64,000 bases of DNA from Aquilaria yunnanensis (Eukaryota > Streptophyta > Magnoliopsida > Malvales > Thymelaeaceae). The DNA lies in assembly GCA_039654915.1 (NCBI GenBank), contig CM077597.1, forward strand, positions 76,944,001 to 77,008,000, in the 5' to 3' direction. Positions 12,701 to 24,700 of the stretch are shown piece after piece. The position numbers were made by a program, and so were the translations under genes. The notes under the pieces were generated by a model. The model made no database searches and had not been told where the DNA came from. It worked only from the letters and a program-made list of their open reading frames with translations. Every line of letters starts with the position of its first letter. Position 1 is the first letter of the stretch.

Positions 12701-14740
12701 ATTACAAAAGATTTGTACATAAATTCTTTGTGATAGCTGCCTCACCAACCTAATAAACAAGAAAAGATCAAAAGTTTAAGTGGGGAAAGGCCTATAAGTA
12801 AAACTTCCTAGAATTGATGGAGAAGCTAACCATAACTCATATCCTAATATTACATGACCCTACAAAACCCTTTGAGGTGTATACAAATACATCTATGATA
12901 GGTTTAAGTTGTGTATTGATGCAAGGAAAATAAGCCATTATTTATGGGTCAAGGTAGTTAAGAGCACATGAGAAAACTTATCGAGTCCATGACTTAGAAT
13001 TGGCAGTTGTGGTCTTTACCCTTAAGCAATAGAGACATTATTTTTTGGGAAACAAATTTCAAGTTTCCATTGATCACAAGGGTTTAAAATATCTCTTCAC
13101 ACAGAAAGACTTGAACATGAGACAAAGAAGGTAGCTGGAATACCTTAAAGACTTTGATTATACCATTGAGTACACCTTAAGTAAAGCTAATGTTGTAGTC
13201 AATACCTTGAGCATAAAGTATACTGGAGTATTGAAAGTTGGTAGTGAGCAGAACAAAGCTGAGCTTAATAGCTTAATCAGGCTAGCAGACAAGTGGAAGA
13301 GATAAGAACTATATCGAGTAAATGTTGTTACCACTAGATCAGAATGGAAGGAATTAGTTGAAAGAGTTCCGCATCATGCTAACAATCTTGCTAAGATCTC
13401 TAGGAGAGTGTATGGAAAATGGTTTCAAGGGTTTTCCTATAGAGAAAGGTTTCAAGATAGAATCTATATACCCAATGAAGATGAACTCAGGAACTAGATC
13501 CTGAAAGAAACCCATAAAAGCAAGATAAGTATACATCCAGGAACCTTAAAGATATATAAGAACTTAAAAGAAACACTTCTAGTGGCCTTACAAGAAGTAA
13601 GACATTGGTGTCTTTGAGTCAAAATGCCTAACTTGTCAACATGTTAAGGTTGAACACCAAAAGCTTGGAGGTAAACTACAAAGTCTACCTATACTAGAAA
13701 GGAAGTGGGGCACTATAGTCATGGATTTTTTAGTTGGGATGCCAATGACTAGAAGGAAGCATAATACTATATGGGCCATTTGCGGATAGACTTACTAAAT
13801 TAGTCTAGATAAGCTTGCAAAGCTATACATAAAAAAAAATTTGTAAGGTTACATTGTGTTGCTGATAATATAGTGTCAGACAGAAACATAAGATTTATCT
13901 CTAAATTTTTGAAATCCCCACACCATGCTTTAGGCATTCAACTAAAACTTAGCTCAAGCTACCACTCTTAAATAGATAGCCAAACAAAAAGGACTATTCA
14001 AGTATTGGAAGATAAGTTAAGATATTGTGCCATAGATTTCCAGGGAGAATGGAGCTAACACTTTCCTCTGGTGGAATTATCCTATAACTGTAGTTGTCAC
14101 ACAGTAGTCAAAATGGCCCCTTATGAGGCATTATATGGAAGGAAATATATCACTCCCCATTATTGGCATGAACCTAGTGATAAATTAGACATTGGGCCAG
14201 ATCTTGTAAGTGAAATCACATATAAGACCAAGGTGGTTTAAGAAAGAATCAAGGCAACCAACAATAGAGAAGAAATATATGCTAACTTGAAAAGAGAAAG
14301 GATATAGAGTTTTAAGTTGGGGACTTTGTTTGGCTAAAAATGTCACCAATGAGAGGAATAGTCAGATTTGGGAAAAAGGACAAGTTAGCCCCAAGATATG
14401 TTGGCCCATTTTAAGTACTTGCAAGGGTAGGCAATGTAGCATACAAGTTAGATCTACTCCTTGAGTTCATGCATATACATGACACTTTTAATGTAAGTAT
14501 GCTAAAGAGGTACATTTCTGATGTCAGGCAAATTATACTAGCAATTAGTATTCTTATAGCTCTAAGCCTTACTTATGAAAAAGTGCCAATGAGAGTATTG
14601 GCTAAACATACCAAAAAGTTAAGAAGCAAGTGGATCAAGATGGTTTAGATCCAATGGACAAACCATACAAAAGCAAAAGTAACCTAGGAAGTAGAAGTTT
14701 AAATGCGTAAGTAGTATCCAAGTCTCTTCGCAAAGTTACT
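9791..14740 (+). pseudogene. chromovirus-type Ty3/gypsy gag-pol, decayed
   Basis: Domains in order: gag start (MTRGKEK, 9791) and the retrotransposon gag core (10,680-10,930); a CCHC knuckle remnant (about 11,130-11,170); an RVP_2 protease (11,376-11,830); reverse transcriptase with [14 protein letters not shown] and [10 protein letters not shown] (12,090-12,540); RNase H (12,870-13,200); integrase (about 13,620-14,330); and a C-terminal chromodomain-like KLRSKWIKMV segment near 14,620, which places it with chromoviruses of the Tekay type. Many in-frame stops and frameshifts make it non-functional. The protease Asp is Asn (AAT at 11463) and the RT catalytic motif reads FIND, not FIDD (12442-12453). 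Confidence 0.9.
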
Positions 14741-14760
14741 AGAAAATACAAAATTTATTA

Positions 14761-14771
14761 ATGGGGGAGAC
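14761..14771 (+). promoter_or_regulatory. polypurine tract of the gypsy element
   Basis: ATGGGGGAGAC lies immediately before the 3' LTR and is the expected primer site for plus-strand DNA synthesis. The equivalent before 8598 is aaggggtgaga. Confidence 0.6.
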
Positions 14772-16643
14772 TGTCATGCCCCTTACTTGCATAGGCCCAG
14801 AGTTGGAAAAGAAGGTGGAGGAGAAGCTTGTCAAGTAAGAAAATGAGGAGGTTAGGACAGCACAAGTAGAAATTGGAAATAGAATAAACATAACAAAGTT
14901 TTATGTTAACCAAGTCTAAGAAAATGATGGGCAAAATGGACCTTTTCATGGCTTATGCCTGAAATTGGTTAAATTGGTGATTGTAGGGCTTACTTGTTTG
15001 AAATTAAAAGCATATCAGGCAAGAATTTGAGCTAATTAAAAGGTGTGTGGATGGTTTTGTATCATGCAATAAAAGTAAGCTTACAAAGGTGGGGATTTAA
15101 ACCATTTTCTTGCCACATATCTATGGTTGGGCAAATACATGTTTCCACTAATAACCACCTAGTTTTGATCAAGTTCTAGCAATTATTTTGAAATGAATGA
15201 GGTTTCTAACTAGTCCTAGCCAAATTCTGGTAAAATTCAAGTGGAAGGATCAATCTAAGCACTCAAGTTAAGAGGTAGCTTCGGCAGCAAGAAAGTGGGA
15301 ATTGGTAGCAAAGAGCTTTAGCTTGTCTCTACTAGATTTTGGTTGTGGTAAAGGTTAATTATACTTAGTTTCCTTTGTAATCAAAAACTGTTCTTATAGT
15401 TCAAGTAGAAATGTTAAGTTTTAGGTGATGGTCGGAAACCTAATAAATCCTCAAGCTATTTAAGGGCTAGGGATGCCTTCAAGTGTAAAAGCTTTTCTAG
15501 CTAGATACGTTAGGACAAACATTAGGATTCTGTTATAGGAAAAACCAGGCTATTCATGGATCTAGAGCTCTATGTTTAGGCTAGGTTTCATTTAGTTGGT
15601 AAATGAAAATGAATTTAGGAATTAATGAATGCTTGCTCTGCCCTGGAGGCTGCTTTTGCATATCTAGTATTGTGGTGTGTGGGTTTGTGTGCTTTGTTGT
15701 TCTGGATGATATTATATACTCCCTCTATTTTACACTAATTGACCCTTTTGTCTTTTTTTACTGAAGTTTGACTTGAACATATTCATATTAATATGTATTG
15801 ATATTTAGAAACTATAATCTTTAAAGTTTCATTTTCATATAAAATATTCATATTTTTATAATAAATTTTGAAAAAAATAAAATCATAAATTAATTGCTAT
15901 AAATAGTAAAATAGTCAGTTTTTGTAAAATATATATTATGTTTTGCTTGTGTTCCATATTTTCTTGTTTTGTTTGCAGGGTCTTTGGAAGAGTTTTTCTA
16001 TTGTGAACCTATGTAGGCATACCTGCTAGAATAACCCTTACAACATTATGAAACTTATGCCCTGATTGTCTTCATTTTAGGGAAAGGTTTGGTTGACTAA
16101 ATTTAGAGCTCTGAGTGTGTTTTTTAGCATTTTAGGCTCTATGTTACTGATGTTATAGGAATGAGCTAGAGTTCTAAGTCTGTATTTAATGCCTAATATA
16201 GCTAGATAATGTATTTAAAGTTGTAGTGAAATGCATATGAAAGCATGGTCTTGGCTATTGTATGTGTGCACTTATGTTTGTAACCACAGGTGTAACCCAA
16301 GTAGGCCTACCTGGGCATACCATGAACCTTCTAGCACAAGCATGTCTCATGTTACTTTGGTTTCTAATGTATGCTATATGTTTGAAGTTCATGCCTTTTT
16401 TTGCCTTATAGTTGCATCTAAAACTAGCTTATTTACAAAATTTGCTACAAAACAGACGAATATAATTGGCCTTAACAATTTAGGCCGTTTTTAGTTAAAA
16501 ACTAAAGAGTTAAGTGCCAGTTAAGCCTAAGCATTCTTGTACTCATGTTCTAAGCTACCTAATAGAGCTATTTGATAAAGTTGACTAAGAATCACTTAAA
16601 ATGCTTGTAAAGGCATAGGCTAGGGGTGGTTTTAGGCATGACA
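14772..16643 (+). mobile_element. 3' LTR of Ty3/gypsy element
   Basis: It starts TGTCATGCCCC and ends TTTAGGCATGACA, giving short terminal inverted repeats (TGTCATG / CATGACA). It matches the 5' LTR up to about 16,130 and continues to the proper end that the 5' LTR has lost. An insertion of about 214 bp lies at 15717-15930. The internal 87-codon open frame at 16231 is taken as chance. Confidence 0.8.
15717..15930. mobile_element. Stowaway-like MITE inside the gypsy LTR
   Basis: The sibling LTR reads continuously across this point (near 9490-9500, ttatgttatatattatg), while here about 214 bp beginning TACTCCCTCTATTTTACA is inserted in a TA-rich site. The CTCCCTC start is characteristic of Stowaway elements. 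The opposite end (reverse: tattttacaaaaactgac) matches only partly, so the terminal repeat is imperfect. Confidence 0.6.
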
Positions 16644-17572
16644 CTAAGGTGATTTGAGCTATTTTGTTGATTGTTGCTGGCATTCAAGGTGACTGATTTC
16701 TACTAGTCTTTCAATTGAATTATACTCTTCTAATTGATCAAATTGCATGTTAAACATGGCTCTTCTACTTGATTAATTTTCTAAAAATCTCCCTTAGTAT
16801 TAGGTTAAAGCTTGATAAAAAGCTATGGAAAACTAGCTACTCTTCCCTTCAGTTGGGAATTGAAAACTTGAACTGAAATAGTGCAGAAATTCATTGTTTT
16901 TGGCTATGAGAATGATAGAATTATGGCTAGGCTACTTTAAGTTTCCATCTAAGTGAAAAAAATATTTAATTTCAGCTCTGGTCATCTTACATGCTTTTGC
17001 TAAGTGGTTTTATTTGCTTAAATTGTTGGTGATTTGTTTTGGGGTTAGAACTATCTTTATCTAATCTTTTAGTATGCACCTATGCGTAATTAAACCTAGG
17101 AGCTTAACAGTGAACTGTTATACCCGTTTTATATTGAAGATATGCATCTTGGACTTTTTTACCCCTAGAGCAAACATTAATCAATGCGACGCAGCATCCC
17201 ACTAGCCTATTCTTCTACTGTTTGCAGCCTCCTCAATGACAAATAGCTTTTCAAATGGCCAAGAAGACTTGTATGTTTCTCTATTTCTTTCTTTCAATTT
17301 TTTTTAATTCTTTTTACAATCACCATCTTGTGTTTGTCTTTTCTATTGTAATTTTTTTTCCTGTATCTTAGTTATTTTTTCAAAAAGATGCAAAATTACA
17401 ATGTGAAACATAAATTTATAATTCATGTTAGGTTAATTTTTTTTTCAGCTCATTTGGGATTAAAATGCATTTTTTGGATGCATTATTATAATTTCTTTTA
17501 AAAAAATTTCAAAATTTTTTAAATTAATTCATTCAAAAATGTATTTTAATACTATTCAAATAGGGACTAATG
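16644..17572. other. intergenic, no gene recognised
   Basis: AT-rich sequence between the gypsy LTR end and a degenerate tandem repeat. I see no coding potential, RNA gene or element ends. Confidence 0.5.
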
Positions 17573-17709
17573 CTAAAGTGTTTGAAAAAATATGTAAAAA
17601 TATCTAATGTAAAATGTGAAAGTGTCTAAAGTAATATAGAAATAACTTTTTGTAATGATAAAGTAAAAATGTCTAAAGTAATAAATAAAAATATCTAAAT
17701 AAATATGTA
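17573..17709. repeat. degenerate tandem repeat, left part
   Basis: Repeats of roughly 20-25 bp with the core 'gtaaaaatatctaa' or 'gtgaaagtgtctaaagtaa'. The same repeat resumes at 18683 after the hAT-like insertion. Confidence 0.65.
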
Positions 17710-18682
17710 TAAGGGTGATAACTATTTGGGTCAAACTGAAAAAATTGAAAAATTGAAAAATTTTAGAAATTTGGTTCAATTAAATTAGTTTTTCTAGTTG
17801 GTTTCTATGGAAACCAAAATATGCATTATTTGGTTTCGGTTTAGTTTCAGTGAGGGCTTCAGGTAATTTGGTAATCGAATTAACTAAATTTTTATTTCCT
17901 TTAAATTTTCATTTTTTCATGCGCTGGGTCACTAATTGGGTTGACAATACTTATTTCTCACTAGGCCCCATGTCCAAAACCTAAATCCAACATAACTACA
18001 CTATTCACTCATGCACATGTACAAAGAACACACACATGCACCAGACCAAACATGCACACAGAAAGCCCTCCCCCGCGCCCTGCCGACCCTCCCTCTCTTA
18101 GTTCTCTTGTGACCTTGCCCTCTTGTGTGTCTCATTTTCGTGATATACCCTAGCTTTTTGTGTCACGTCTCAGCTCTCGTTTAGTCACTCCATCTCTGGT
18201 ATCTCGTCACTTCGTCTTCAGCACTTTCGACCTCTAGTCCTCACTTCTCTAGCAAGCCTTATCCCTTTTTCTCTCAGTCTCTCTCACATAAATCGCAGCC
18301 AGACACTCCCCACCAAGGTCAAATCGAAGCAGGTAATGTTTGGTATGTTATCTTTGTTGATTATTTGTTGTGTGAATATTAGATTTAGTTAGATTTAGTT
18401 AGAAGAATCGATTAGGTCATGATTAGGGAGCTAAAGATTGTAAATTGTGTTAATTAAGTATTTTGTAAATTTACTTAATTAAGTATTTTGTAATAAAATG
18501 TTGATAAATGAATCATGAGCTTTTCTCTTTCTCTTCTTTATATTTTTTTGGTTAATTTGGTTTCACCCAAACAAACCAAAATATTTCAGTTCAGTTTAAG
18601 TTCGGTTCAATACACTATTTTGTCCTATTTGGTTTGTAACCATAAAAAATTGAAAATTGAACGAACCAAATAAGCACCCCTA
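17710..18682. mobile_element. non-autonomous hAT-like element (973 bp)
   Basis: The ends are TAAGGGTGATAACTATTTGG and, reversed, TAGGGGTGCTTATTTGGTTC. The flanking 8-mers AATATGTA (17702-17709) and AATATATA (18683-18690) form an 8-bp target duplication with one mismatch. Both traits fit hAT elements. The interior (about 17,930-18,330) is CT-rich, resembles a 5' leader and ends in a splice-donor-like caggtaatg, but no transposase is present. The element splits a single tandem-repeat array in two. Confidence 0.75.
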
Positions 18683-18935
18683 AATATATAGAAGTGTATG
18701 AAATAATATGTAAAAGTGTCTAATATAGAATATGAATATGTCTGAAGTAACATACAAATAATTTATTATCATCAGAAAATAAGTGCCTGAAGCAATAAGT
18801 GAAAGTGTCTGAATGAATATGTAAAAATGTTTGACACAATACCTAAAAGTTGATATAATAATATGCAGAAAAATTATTACCTTCAAATTTTAAAGTGGCT
18901 AAAAGAATACATTAAAATGCCTAAAAAAAAGTTCA
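18683..18935. repeat. degenerate tandem repeat, right part
   Basis: Continuation of the array at 17573, with the core 'gtaaaagtgtctaa', 'gtgaaagtgtctgaa' and 'gtaaaaatgtttga'. The units are imperfect. Confidence 0.65.
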
Positions 18936-20308
18936 AATGCCTAAAGATAGTTAATTTAAAGAAGACGGAGAATTATGGGAACAAAAAAAAAAATACAGGC
19001 AGAGGAAGGAAAAGAGAAGAAACATGCAATCTAATTATACTCCACAAAACAAGAACAAAGACATACAAGACTAGCAGCAACAAATAAAATTGAATTATAC
19101 AAGACAAAGATTGTAAATAACATAAATAAAAGATTAGAAAACCAAAAAAGACACAAAGACTACCGCCACCACTGCTAAGGGTTTGTTCAAGCTCGAATGC
19201 TACGACTAGTGGTTTGAGAAGAATGTAATCTGGGGTATGAGTGCAATGAAATTATCTAAAATAATAAGGGGTAAATTTGTAAATCCTTTGCTTTGTCTAA
19301 TTAGACATATATTCGCGGTAACCGTGTTAATCTTTCTCTATCATTATAAATTGGTTTTGAACCTTCATTTTGTTGCAAATTGTCTCAAATCTTTATAATT
19401 CAACCTTGATTTTGTTGTTGAATTGTGTTGGGGTCTTGAAGCAGGCACAAAAACTTGGTTTATACAGAAGAACAATTGATAGCTCAAAAGATTCATTAAT
19501 TGTTAGACAATTATGGTACAATTCAAATTTATGGGAAACAGTTACCAAATAGTTTAATTTATAATTAAAAGGTTGATATCATAATAGTTTATAAGAGTTA
19601 ACAAATTCAAACTATTTGGTAGTTGTTTTCAAATAAATTATCATATTATGCCATAATTTTTTGACAATTAATGGACATAGCCAACATTTCTTACACTCTA
19701 ACAAGTAAGGCAAACTGAAAAAAGTTTCACTAGCATATCCACAAGAGGTAGGAGGAAAAAAATTTTAACTTGTAAAGCTAACCCAAATAATTAAGAAGAA
19801 AGAAGTGGGAAAAGGCAAGCTTTCTGATAAACCATAATTTTTGCCACTACTAAAACCAGCTGACTTAGCAACAACCTTTAACGACAATAGACCATCACTA
19901 CATCAAGTGTAATGATAATTAACCATCACTAAATGCTATTTTTTTAATAGTTCACAGTGGAATGTGAGGGAGTGCAACGAATTCCACAAGATTTTAGAAC
20001 TCTTTAATTACGCACTAAAAAATAAATTATTAGCATGCATTTCTTCACCCTTGAAATTGTTAGTCCACTTGTAAAACTAAGATACTGTGTGTGCATGTAA
20101 GAAAGGACTTTCAATTTGTAGATATTCAACATCCAAGTAACTCTTATAAAAGTTTAGGTTATATCATTCTCTTGGATTATAGGGAGATGTTCTAAATTGA
20201 AATGTTCCAAGCGTGAATGGTGTCACACCCATATTCTAGCAAGCATGAACTAGATATCATAGTTTTCTTCTTTTGACAAAAAGATATCATAGTTTTCTAA
20301 GCAAGGGT
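18936..20308. other. intergenic with one hairpin element
   Basis: No gene supported. Apart from the hairpin at 19493-19674 there is a 17-bp direct repeat (agatatcatagttttct at 20252 and 20282) just before the copia LTR. Confidence 0.5.
19493..19674. mobile_element. hairpin (foldback) MITE-like element
   Basis: The left arm (cattaattgttagacaatta, then acagttaccaaatagttt) is the inverse of the right arm (aaactatttggtagttgt, then ttgacaattaatg). The arms are about 75 bp each around a short loop. No TSD or transposase seen. Confidence 0.6.
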
Positions 20309-20505
20309 TATTGAAGATAATTCTCAAGATAAGTCTTCTCCAATAGAAAGCTTACTTATAGGATAAGTTACTCAATTATCTGCCACGTATATTATTATGT
20401 TATATTTATCTCTACGATTGCATCATGTGCTATGTAAGCTATATATAAGCCAATGAGAATATGCTCCTGGTGTGGGGGCACAAATTCTTTTGCAAATCAT
20501 TTTAT
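20309..20505 (+). mobile_element. 5' LTR of short-LTR Ty1/copia element
   Basis: About 197 bp, matching 24505-24700 throughout (gataattctcaagataagt, tgtgctatgtaagct, cacaaattcttttgcaaa). It is followed at once by a degraded methionine-tRNA primer-binding site (tgctattagagtt, compared with tggtatcagag). Confidence 0.85.
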
Positions 20506-20537
20506 GCTATTAGAGTTCTTCTTGACCTATGTCAACA

Positions 20538-23500
20538 ATGTCTTTCCTTAATCCTTCAGCTACCTTTTCTTCTTTTTCTCCTTCTCCCTCTGGTCTACCA
20601 TTGTTGCCCAGCCCATTGTTAAACCTCAGACACCTTATCAACATCTAACTCACTAGAGATAATTACTTACTTTGGAAGGCTCAATTTCTTCCCTACCTCT
20701 TAGGTCAGCATCTTTCAGCAATGATGATGGCACCGTTGAGTGTCTGCCAAAAATGATTGTTAGTGAGGCATCTTCCTAAATTGTTGAAATGAACCAGGAT
20801 TCATCTGAAGTAGCTGAAGCAAGCCAAGTTCCCAATCTAGCCTATCAACTCCGGTTTCAGTAGAACTAAATGGTCCTGAGTGTAATTCTTTCATCCTTAT
20901 ATGAGGAAATCATTACCCATGTTATTAACATGATGACCTCATGAGAGGTATGGATGGCCCTTGTAAGAATGTTCGCATCTCACTCTTATGCCAAAATTAT
21001 GCAAATCCGACTCCAGTTGTCCACACTTCAAAGAAAAGACCTCTCAATCACTATATACTTCAATCAAGTAAAAGAACTAGTTGATACTCTCTCTGCAGTC
21101 AGTCAACCACTTCAAGAATTTGAGATTGTCTCCTATCTTCCAGCAAGTTTAAGTTTTGAGTATGATCCCTTTGTTACATATGTTGCAATGAGGATTGACC
21201 TTATGCCTCTTAATAACCTCTAGGTTACTTACTAAGCATGAACTCATACTTGAATAGCATAATGTCGTGGTGCAAACTGGCTCATCAGCAAATGTTGCTA
21301 CCTATAACAACAATTCTAATAGGGGTGCCAAAGGTCTAAACACCAGAAGGAGAGGACGAGGGCGTGGAAGAACTAGCTCGCCTAATTATAAAGGAAACAA
21401 TTCTTCAAACTAGGACATTCTGCTATTAATTGTTTCCATCGATTTGATTATTCCTTCCAAGGAGATTTCAATCATGTTGCTACATTATCATCAACTTCTT
21501 CCTATCAATTGAATCCAAATTGGAACACATATAGTGGGGCAAATGATCACATTACCAATGACCTCAACAATCTTACGGTTAGTGAGAAGTATGGCTATGC
21601 CGATCAAGTGCAAGTAGGTAATAGAGTAGGTTTGTCAATTAAACATATTGGTCAATCTCATATCTCAACTTTTCAATCTCCTTTATCCTTGAAAAATGTC
21701 CTTCATGTTCCTTAAATTAGCAAAAACCTAATCTCTGTTAATAAGCTTACTCGTGATAATGATGTTTTTGTAGAGTTTCACCCAAATCATTTTCTTTTTA
21801 AGGATAGACCTATGAAGAAAAATATCCTTCAAGGGGAATGTAGGAACAAACTCTATCTTTTTCCTCAATCTAGCACTGCTCCTTGTTCTTTCCATGTTCT
21901 TGTTGGTGAACATGTGTACATTGACTAATGGCATAAAAGGCTTGGCCATCCTTCTTCATGTGCTGTTTCAAAATTCATTCACCAAAATAATCCTCCTTGT
22001 CGAAAGGGTAATGTTATAGCTATGTGTGATGCCTGCCAGTAGGGCAAAAGCCACTAATTACCTTTTAATAATTCTAGTTATGTCTCTAGGATTTAGGCCT
22101 TATCTTTTCTGATGTTTAAGGCCCTATTCCTCTTTTGGTTAATGGCTTTCGGCACTATGTTAGTTTCATTGACAATTTCAGCAAGTTTGTGTAAATTTAT
22201 CCTATCTCTCATCAATATGAAGTTTACAATGTTTTTCTTTATTGGCAAGCACATGTAGAACGATTAATAGAAAGAAAAATTAAAAAGATTTAGACAGACT
22301 GGAGTGGTGAGTACCACAAACTAAACTCATTCTTTTCTTCCATTAGTATTGACCATTGTGTCTTTTTTCCTCACACTCACCAACAGAATCGTTCCATAGA
22401 ACCAAAACATAGACATCTTGCAGAAATGGGTATAACCCTTCTTGCTCAAGCATCTATGTCATTAAAGTTTTAGGATGATGCTTTTCGACCTGCCTGTTAC
22501 CTAGCCCAGTCAAATAAAACATGCGCCCCATGCAACGTCTCTTCCACATCAAACCTAACTACTCCTTCTTAAAGGTCTTCGGATGTGCTTGTTGGCCATA
22601 TCTTCGCCCTTATAACTCTCTTAAACTTGAGTTTTGATCCAAGCAGTGTGTTTGCATTAGTATAGTGGAAAACATAAGGGTTACAAATGTCTCCATGTGC
22701 CTATTGGCTATGTCTACATCTCACATAATGTAGTTTTTGATGAAAATGTGTTTCCCTTCCCACAATTTCCTAGTACAGGTCAAATCTATTTGAGTAAATG
22801 CCTAACACCAATAATGTTTCGATGGATCCTACTCCAGAACCTCTTCCACTGGTTGTTCATCCCATGCAAACATGCCTCCAAAACAACATTAGAAAACCTA
22901 AACATTTTACTGATGAAACATTTGCATATTTGTCCACACTTGTTGCAGGTGAAAACATTGAACCTGATTTCTATTCAACGGCTGTTAAAAATCAATCATG
23001 GAGGCATGCAATGAATGCTGAATATGAGGATCTCTTGAGGAATCAAACATGGACACTTGTTTAACCAAGAAGAAACATGAACTTGATTGATTGCAAGTGG
23101 GTTTTAAAACTCAAAAGGAAGGCGGGTGGCATTATTGAAAGACACAAAGTGAGACTCACTGCTAAGGGTTTTAAACAACAATATGGTGTGGATTGTCATG
23201 ATTCCTACAACCGGGTGGTGAAACCTACCACCATTCACATCATTATTTCATTGACAGTTTTGATAAGATGGGACATAAGGCAAATTGATGTTCAAAATGC
23301 ATTTTTGCATGAGCATTTATGTGAAGCAGTATACATAAAGTAGCCCCCAAGTTATGCCCATCCGAAGTATCCCAATTATGTTTGTAAGCTAAACATTGCC
23401 TTATATGGCCCGAAAAAAGCGCCTCGGGCATGGTACTCTCAGCTAAGCTCAAAGATTTTGGCACTTGGTTTTGTTCTTTCGAAAGCATTTACATCTCTTT

Positions 23501-24480
23501 TTTATACTCAAGGGTCACAGTGTCACAATATATTTTTTTTATCTACATTGATGATATCGTTATTACAAGATCTTCTACGGCTGCTGTGAACAAACTACTT
23601 CAATCACTACGTGGGGATTTTATACTAAAAGACTTGGGAGCACTGAGTTATTTTCTTGGCTTCAAAATCATTAAAGATAAATGAGGCTTGATTGTCTCCC
23701 AACAAAAATACATCCTTGAGTTACTGGCCCAAACCAATATAATTGAAGTGAAACCAGTCTCCACACCCATGTCCACCAGCGAAAAGCTATCCAAGACTTA
23801 AAGAGATCCTTTCGTTGATGCTACAGAATATAGGAGTACCATCGAAGCACTCCAATATATTACACTTACAAGACCCAACGTCTCCTTTGTCGTAAACAAA
23901 GTTTGCCAGTATATGCATTCTCCCACTGAATTACATTGGTCTACAGTCAAGCAAATTCTTCCATATTTAAAGAGCACAATCTCACTTAGATTGAGGATTT
24001 GGAAGTCGAAGTCTAGTCTTTTTAGTGCATTTTAAGTTGCGGATTGGTTGACTATCTAGATGACAGAAGATCAACAAGTTGTTATGTCATGTTCTTGGGT
24101 TAAAACTTGATATCTTGGAGCTCTCGAAAGCAGCTCACTATTTCTCGTTCAAGCACAGAAGCCAAATACAGGCCCTTGGCAAACTCTACAGCTGAATTAA
24201 TATAGGTTCAATTGTTACTGTTCGAGCTTGGAGTTTATTTACCTCGTCCACCTATTCTATGGTGTGACAATGTAGGTGCCACCTACTTGATAGCTAATCC
24301 GATGTTTGACACCAAGACCAAACACATAGAAATAAAATTTCATTTTGTACAAGGAAAGGTTGCACAAAGAAGCTCAGAAGTCCGGTTCATATCAACTAAA
24401 GATCAACTAGCTTACACTCTCACCAAACCATTGCCTAGCCAATACTTCCAAAGATTTCATTCCAATCTCAACATAGTGAG
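20538..24480 (+). pseudogene. Ty1/copia gag-pol pseudogene
   Basis: It begins with a gag start (ATG at 20538; LTRDNYLLWKAQFLPYL) and a UBN2-type gag core at 20954-21223. Protease and GAG-pre-integrase remnants follow (21,500-22,060, RLGHPS-like). The integrase is broken (22,100-22,620). Reverse transcriptase runs from about 22,980 to 23,690 with DCKWVLKLKRKAGG, QIDVQNAFLHEHL and the catalytic YIDD (near 23,550). RNase H lies at 24,230-24,470 (CDNVGATYLIANP, TKHIEIKFHFV). Numerous stops and shifts disable it. Confidence 0.88.
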
Positions 24481-24504
24481 CAAACCCTTGAGATTGCAGG
24501 GGCG

Positions 24505-24700
24505 TATTAAAGATAATTCTCAAGATAAGTCTTCCAAGATATAGCTTACTTATAGGATAAGTTATTCTATTATCTCCCACGTATATTGTCCTATTGTATT
24601 TATCTATACGTTTGTATTATGTGCTATGTAAGCTGTATATAAGTTAATGAAAATGTGCTCTTGGTGTGTGGCCACAAATTCTTTTGCAAATTGTTTTACA
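24505..24700 (+). mobile_element. 3' LTR of Ty1/copia element
   Basis: 196 bp, preceded by a polypurine tract (gcaggggcg). The expected terminal TG is TA here (tattaaag). It ends ttttaca. I could not find a convincing 5-bp target duplication. Confidence 0.8.

Noticed and set aside
20252..20298. 17-bp direct repeat agatatcatagttttct next to the copia 5' LTR
   Set aside because: It could be an excision footprint, but neither spacing nor sequence fits the copia target duplication, and nothing else supports an element.
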